Position numbers and translations under genes: made by a program. From NCBI GenBank assembly GCA_002840905.1, contig PHDD01000002.1, forward strand, positions 287,563-351,562: 64,000 nt of DNA, given 5' to 3'. This DNA comes from Bacteroidetes bacterium HGW-Bacteroidetes-4 (GTDB taxonomy: Bacteria > Bacteroidota > Bacteroidia > Bacteroidales > SZUA-534). The notes under the pieces were generated by a model, which worked only from the letters and a program-made list of their open reading frames with translations, was not told where the DNA came from and did not search any database. Of this stretch, positions 59,636 to 64,000 are shown in pieces (position 1 is the stretch's first letter; each line of letters starts with the position of its first letter).

Positions 59636-62281
59636 TTAAAAATACCACTGAATCGATACATTATACCTACGGCCAATTCCCATAAATACCGAAGCAGACC
59701 GCGCATCATTGGTGTTGAATTTTTGACCATTAAATTGATCATTGTTTTGTGCAGTGGCTATGTATTTTTCATCAAATGCATTTAAGATACTTCCTCTGAG
59801 TTGAAAGTTGTTTTTAAAAGCTTTAAATTTATATCCGGCATGGATATCAAAAAGAAGGTAACTGGGTATTTGCCATGATTCATCGGGTGAATCATCGGTT
59901 AAAGTGAAAGGATCGAATTGAGCAAAATAGCGATCAAAATAGGTGCCTCTGACTTTCAGGTAAAGCTTTTCAATAGGCTCATACCTAATTTCACCTGAAA
60001 ATTGAGTTTGGGCTGAATTTCCTACGTGTACACCAATGGCGTTGAAATATCTTTTTTGTACCAGGTTATTGTAATTGTCATAAATATAAACCGTGTCTTT
60101 GCTATTCCACTTCCAATCACCAATAGATATCAATCCCTGGAAATCTAATTGTTTGTTTATTTTGTATATAAAATCAAACTCAATCCCCTTGTGTAAAGCA
60201 TTCATTCCTTTAATATTTGCAGAATACTCTTCACCAGTTATTTCATCAGTTATTGTAACACCAGAATCTGCGGGTTTATTTTTCCAGATAGTATAATAAC
60301 TATTAACACTTGCGCTAAAAGCAGAGCTTTTATAGGAAAGACCTACCTCAGCAGCAATAATATTTTCATTATCAATGTTGTTCCAAAGCAAGTTGCTATA
60401 GTCATAAACATTATTGAAACGTGGCGCTTTATCAAGGTACCCTAAGTTAGCGAACACATTAAACCTATCTGTTAATAGAAAGTTAGCTCCTGATTTAATC
60501 GTGTAACCAGGTATATATTTCCAATCGGTTTCTTTTTTTGCGATACTAGCTTTTATGCCATAAAAATAGTCAATTCTTTTATACCCTGTTACAGAAGATG
60601 TTATATTCAAAAATGTATTAAACCTTCCTAAATCTAATTCTCCTAACAAAAATAAGCCTCCCCAGCGAACCAATCCATCGTTATGAAAGTTGTTTATGTC
60701 GCCTTTTTTTAATCTGAAATCTTGTAAAGGATATTGCTCAGCCCAGTTAACTTGGCTGCTATTATAAAAATCGGGTTGGGCATAATCTGCACCCAGCAAA
60801 TCATAAACTTCTTCATAGTGTTCTCCCTTATAACTTCTTAAATCGAGACCCCCAGAAATGTTTAATAAAGGTGTGGCTTTGTAATTTACAGTGGAAACCA
60901 ATCCATACCACATGTGTTCATTGCGAAGGTTACGCATGTAATTTGTTGCAATGCGCTCTGTGGGATGATAAAGCGGATTAGGATCGTTGCTTGTATTTCG
61001 ATCGTAAATACCCTGGAAATTCATTTGGCTCGTACTATCCATAGTAGGAGTTGCCTTTGCCCGAATACCTCCACCGCGACCTATTGACATGTATAAAATA
61101 TTCGAAATAAATAATTTATCATTAACAGTCCATGAATCTTTTAAAGTGAATTGTGGTTTATGGTATTTATTTACACGCTCATTAAAAGGTTCTCCATTCA
61201 AATTTCCCCAGTGTTGGTTGTATTGTAGCCCTTTGTCCCATTGACCTACGTAACCTGAATTGTCTAAATCGTTCTGCGTTACGCCCAGGTCTTTAGCGTA
61301 AGCTTCGTCATAAGCGGCAATGGGTAACTGGTATGAACGCTGTCCGTGGGATTGAGGCGCTCCAAAACCAGATAAAGAAAACAAGTGATTGCCTATTTTT
61401 TTATCCACTTTTAAATAGTAAAAGTAACCCTCTGTCCAGGTTTGATCCACCCAACCATTTCCTCTTTTATAGGAACCGGCTAATGATACTGACCAATTGT
61501 TTTTAAGTTTTCCGGTATTATAACCAAAAGTAGATCGCAGGTATCCATCCTGACCAACTTCCTGTTTAAATTCACCGCCTTTTTTATTGTCATAACCTTT
61601 GGTAATGATATTAATCGTTCCTCCTACTGAAGGTAAAGCCAGCTTAGATGCTCCCAAACCTCGTTGAACCTGAATGGAACGGGTCGCGATATCCAAACCA
61701 AACCAGTTTGACCAATAAACATGTCCGGTTTCCATATCGTTTACCGGAACTCCGTCTAAAAGTACACCCACGTTTCGGGAACTAAAACCACGTATGGTTA
61801 TTTGCGCATCACCATCGCCACCACCTTCCTGGGTAGCGTATACTCCGGGTGTTGAGTTAAGTATCATAGGAATATCCTGCGAGGCAAGATTTTCCTGTAA
61901 TTGCTTTGGCTCAATGTTGGTAAACGCAATAGGAGTTTTGCGGGCAATAGCTACATCAGCCACAACTCTAACTTCATCCAATACTATGGCATTAAGCTGA
62001 AAGTTAAGTTGAGTAGGTTGTTTAACGGTAACTGTTTTAGTTAATTTATCATACCCTACGTAGGACACCAATATATTGTAGGTGCCAGCTTCGATGGAAA
62101 AGTTATAATTTCCATCAAAATCAGTAACAACACCAACCCCATCTTTAAAAAGTATATTCACGCCAATTAAAGATTCACCTGTCGCTGCGTCAATAACTTT
62201 TCCTGTTATCGGAAGTTTTTGGGCAAAAGCCGATGTTGCAAAAACCAGGATGAGCAAGGTAAAAAATATGCGGTTTTTCAT
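59636..62281 (-). CDS. TonB-dependent receptor with carboxypeptidase-regulatory-like domain, partner of endonuclease I
   Basis: 881 residues. Signal peptide 1-20 (ATSAFAQ), carboxypeptidase-regulatory-like domain about 24-105 (ITGKVIDAATGESLIGVNI, NYNFSIEAGTYNILVSYVG), plug about 115-235 (IPMILNSTPGVYATQEGGGDGDAQITIRGF, GVPVNDMETGHVYW), then a barrel that ends YNVSIQWYF. No SusD gene nearby. It precedes the endonuclease I gene by 16 bases, so uptake of digestion products (oligonucleotides, nucleosides or phosphate-bearing pieces) is a reasonable inference; the substrate is not shown. Confidence 0.92.
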   Translation of the reverse strand: MKNRIFFTLLILVFATSAFAQKLPITGKVIDAATGESLIGVNILFKDGVGVVTDFDGNYNFSIEAGTYNILVSYVGYDKLTKTVTVKQPTQLNFQLNAIVLDEVRVVADVAIARKTPIAFTNIEPKQLQENLASQDIPMILNSTPGVYATQEGGGDGDAQITIRGFSSRNVGVLLDGVPVNDMETGHVYWSNWFGLDIATRSIQVQRGLGASKLALPSVGGTINIITKGYDNKKGGEFKQEVGQDGYLRSTFGYNTGKLKNNWSVSLAGSYKRGNGWVDQTWTEGYFYYLKVDKKIGNHLFSLSGFGAPQSHGQRSYQLPIAAYDEAYAKDLGVTQNDLDNSGYVGQWDKGLQYNQHWGNLNGEPFNERVNKYHKPQFTLKDSWTVNDKLFISNILYMSIGRGGGIRAKATPTMDSTSQMNFQGIYDRNTSNDPNPLYHPTERIATNYMRNLRNEHMWYGLVSTVNYKATPLLNISGGLDLRSYKGEHYEEVYDLLGADYAQPDFYNSSQVNWAEQYPLQDFRLKKGDINNFHNDGLVRWGGLFLLGELDLGRFNTFLNITSSVTGYKRIDYFYGIKASIAKKETDWKYIPGYTIKSGANFLLTDRFNVFANLGYLDKAPRFNNVYDYSNLLWNNIDNENIIAAEVGLSYKSSAFSASVNSYYTIWKNKPADSGVTITDEITGEEYSANIKGMNALHKGIEFDFIYKINKQLDFQGLISIGDWKWNSKDTVYIYDNYNNLVQKRYFNAIGVHVGNSAQTQFSGEIRYEPIEKLYLKVRGTYFDRYFAQFDPFTLTDDSPDESWQIPSYLLFDIHAGYKFKAFKNNFQLRGSILNAFDEKYIATAQNNDQFNGQKFNTNDARSASVFMGIGRRYNVSIQWYF

Positions 62282-62322
62282 TTTTGAGTATTTTTCGAAC
62301 TAAATTTAAGTATGGTATAAAA

Positions 62323-62355
62323 GATAAAACTTAGCCGATTAAGCTAAGTTTTATC
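62323..62355 (-). terminator. Strong terminator after the lamin-tail protein gene
   Basis: Perfect 13-bp stem GATAAAACTTAGC / GCTAAGTTTTATC with a 7-nt loop and a T-rich tract on the minus strand after it. Eighteen bases after the stop codon at 62373 and 42 before the TonB receptor ATG. Confidence 0.88.
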
Positions 62356-62372
62356 CTAATGTGAATGGTTTA

Positions 62373-63662
62373 TTATTTTAAAATTACTTTCTGTACAGCA
62401 ACAGAATTGTCTTCCATTTCTACGACAATAACATAAACTCCTTTTGCTGTTTCTGAGATATTTGCTGCATAGGTGTTTGAACCAATTAGCTTAGCGCTAA
62501 AAACTTCCTGTCCTAAAAGGTTTGTTAGTTTAACGGTAGCAATTCTTTTGTTAGCAGTGATATTAATATTATTATCATTAACCGGATTTGGCCATACAGA
62601 GATGGTGCTCTCTGATTGCTTTTCTTTAACGCCGATCTCAATATCAACCAATACCCGAACTAACACTTCATTTGTTTGTGAGAAACCATCCGTAGCAACT
62701 ACTTTAATATCAAAGGTGTCTTTAATGGCAGGATCTAAGCCAGATTTGTCAACCAATGTCAGTTTTCCATCAGTTTTTCCAATTGCAAAAGGCTCTATCC
62801 TAAGATCATTAATATAAACAAAGTTTCCGTAATTAATATAATATTTGACGGCATCTCCTTCATTATCCGTGCTGGTAATGGTGCCAATTTCCAATCCGTT
62901 TTCTGAATCGCTGCTAATTGAATACAGGTATTGAGTTTGCCCAAATACTGGGGTCTCGTTTGTAGGAGCCACATCACTCTTATGCCATCCTAAGGTATAA
63001 AATGTGTTTGCGGGTAAAGTATCCCAAGCAGCTAAAGGATTCCAAATGGTAGGGTTCGTTGTTACTCCTGATACTACAGCTGGTTTTTTAATCATGGTGT
63101 GTTCTGCAGTTATACCAACGCCACTTCCATCAAAATAAGGAGCTGTATTGGTCCAGCATCTTAACACCACTGTTGAACCTCCAACAGTAGCTTCTGCAGG
63201 TCTGGGTGCACCCCAGCGACCAAAGATGTCTACTACAGTTCCATTTGTTTTTTCAAGTGTAACGGCATCATCACCATTAAAATACATTGCTTTGCTTGTA
63301 TTGTAATCGGGACAAAGAAACACATCAGCTCTTTCGGCTAATTGTTTCCAAACAGGAGCTTCTTGGCCTTCTCCGGCAGGATCTCTTTTATCCAAAACTA
63401 CTACGTATGATTTGTATGCTTCCAATGAGAAATCAGGCAAAGCTATGGTCCACTGAGCATCAGCCGGAGGAACATCGGTTCCATTTGAATAGCGTGTAAT
63501 GCGATAAGCGCTTAGGTTTATCGCAGCGTTTGTGGGATTATAAATTTCGAGCGCTTTGTTGTTCGACCAACCTTCAACCATTTCCGAAATGATAAGGTCG
63601 GTTTGGGCTTTTGCACTAATGATAAGTGCTACAAAGGATAGAATAAGTAAAAGTTTTTTCAT
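62373..63662 (-). CDS. Secreted lamin-tail and cadherin-domain protein with T9SS tail
   Basis: 429 residues. Signal peptide 1-19 (ISAKAQ). Lamin-tail domain about 22-230: DLIISEMVEGWSNNKALEIYNP, GDDAVTLEKTNGTVVDIFG, and the HTMIKKPAVVSGVTTNP strand. A cadherin-like repeat about 240-345 (TPVFGQTQYLYSISSDSENG, STDNEGDAVKYYIN, KDTFDIKVVATDGF) follows, then a type A T9SS sorting domain from about 355 (VWPNPVNDNNINI ... KGVYVIVVEMEDNSVAVQKVILK). Such lamin-tail proteins are common partners of secreted nucleases in this phylum and may hold nucleic acid or cell-surface matter; no enzyme site is seen. Confidence 0.9.
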   Translation of the reverse strand: MKKLLLILSFVALIISAKAQTDLIISEMVEGWSNNKALEIYNPTNAAINLSAYRITRYSNGTDVPPADAQWTIALPDFSLEAYKSYVVVLDKRDPAGEGQEAPVWKQLAERADVFLCPDYNTSKAMYFNGDDAVTLEKTNGTVVDIFGRWGAPRPAEATVGGSTVVLRCWTNTAPYFDGSGVGITAEHTMIKKPAVVSGVTTNPTIWNPLAAWDTLPANTFYTLGWHKSDVAPTNETPVFGQTQYLYSISSDSENGLEIGTITSTDNEGDAVKYYINYGNFVYINDLRIEPFAIGKTDGKLTLVDKSGLDPAIKDTFDIKVVATDGFSQTNEVLVRVLVDIEIGVKEKQSESTISVWPNPVNDNNINITANKRIATVKLTNLLGQEVFSAKLIGSNTYAANISETAKGVYVIVVEMEDNSVAVQKVILK

Positions 63663-63871
63663 AATTTAAGTTTAAGTTGTTTCAAAATAATAATTTACAA
63701 ATGTATGAATTTCAAACTAATTCTGAAGTATTTTATTTGTTAAAAAAGAATAAAAAAACAAAGGATAATGGAAAATTAACCTTAAAATAACAAAATACAC
63801 AGGAATTAAGACAAGGTTCTGGATGCGAGCTTAGGATTATTGATAAGCCCAAATGAGATGTTTTTTTATTG
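63663..63871. other. Intergenic DNA between kdsB and the lamin-tail gene
   Basis: 209 AT-rich bases. No gene, tRNA or terminator recognised; it must carry the promoter of the lamin-tail gene, but no perfect TAnnTTTG box was identified. Confidence 0.35.
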
Positions 63872-64000
63872 TCACATCTGTTTTTTCACCACCGCCTCCA
63901 AATCCTCCGGGGTATCCACACTCAAACCCTCAATATGGGTTATGGCTGTATGGATGCTATAGCCGTGCTCAAGCCAGCGCAATTGTTCCAGCGATTCGGT
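63872..64000 (-). CDS. kdsB: 3-deoxy-manno-octulosonate cytidylyltransferase KdsB (C-terminal end only)
   Basis: The last 42 codons and TGA stop (63874-63872) are visible; the frame runs off the window. [20 protein letters not shown] and [13 protein letters not shown] match the C-terminal end of KdsB (ESLEQLR...GVDTPEDLE). KdsB activates Kdo as CMP-Kdo for LPS inner core synthesis, which agrees with the LPS-related genes elsewhere in the window. Confidence 0.9.
   Translation of the reverse strand, partial: TESLEQLRWLEHGYSIHTAITHIEGLSVDTPEDLEAVVKKQM

Overview
The window looks like a chromosomal segment from a member of the Bacteroidota, most likely class Bacteroidia and perhaps near the Marinilabiliales/Prolixibacteraceae; the order is inference, the phylum is well supported. 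Evidence for the phylum: T9SS-type C-terminal sorting domains on several secreted proteins, TonB-dependent receptors with N-terminal carboxypeptidase-regulatory-like domains, Bacteroidota-restricted families (DUF2723, DUF4199, CCC-motif membrane protein, GLDB-like gene orders such as purH-mreB-mreC-mreD), and recurrent promoters of the TTTG-N18-22-TAnnTTTG type. No insertion sequence, prophage, CRISPR array or integron was seen; the segment reads as core chromosome with one accessory-looking block at the right end.

Layout. 1-8 kb (minus strand): the purH-mreBCD operon (mreD cut by the window edge), an Fnr/Crp-type regulator, the rRNA methyltransferase rlmD, gap, and an outer-membrane-barrel-like protein with a tiny lipoprotein gene beside it. 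8.3-16 kb: an O-antigen-ligase/TPR membrane protein, a nitroreductase, an Omp85-like protein, a large GAF/PAS receptor with no recognised output domain, and a DUF2752/CCC-motif membrane pair. 16-22 kb (plus): LuxC-type acyl-CoA reductase, a pRiA4b ORF-3-like protein, miaA, a family-4 glycosyltransferase and hddA-gmhA-hddC, three of the four enzymes for GDP-D-glycero-alpha-D-manno-heptose; these end in a two-way terminator facing a tRNA-Glu-rpsT unit.

23-33 kb (plus): a small membrane protein, mutL, two rhomboid-family proteins, an EEP-family hydrolase and an AI-2E-type transporter, then a T9SS type B surface protein followed by an O-antigen ligase and two family-2 glycosyltransferases in a tight operon. 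33-40 kb: yciO-like, transaldolase/fructose-6-phosphate aldolase, pepT, a YgjP-type metalloprotease placed directly behind the SRP RNA gene (ffs), DUF4199 plus a polyprenyl-phosphate glycosyltransferase, radC, upp and folK. 41-51.6 kb: a 1022-residue ABCG-like transporter with an N-terminal TerB-like region, a perfect 25-bp inverted repeat, a DUF2723 membrane protein, a flippase/methyltransferase pair, a glycosyltransferase and rnhB.

51.6-63.7 kb (minus): five consecutive genes for export and outer-membrane uptake: an Oar-like TonB receptor, a secreted phospholipase D-fold protein with two HKD motifs, a secreted endonuclease I, a second TonB receptor in operon with that endonuclease, and a lamin-tail/cadherin protein. 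Four carry either a T9SS tail or a TonB receptor architecture. I read this as a candidate extracellular nucleic-acid degradation and uptake locus; this is the most system-like feature of the window. The window closes inside the 3' end of kdsB (Kdo cytidylyltransferase). LPS/surface-glycan genes (gmhA, hddA, hddC, kdsB, O-antigen ligases, flippase, glycosyltransferases) are scattered through the whole segment.
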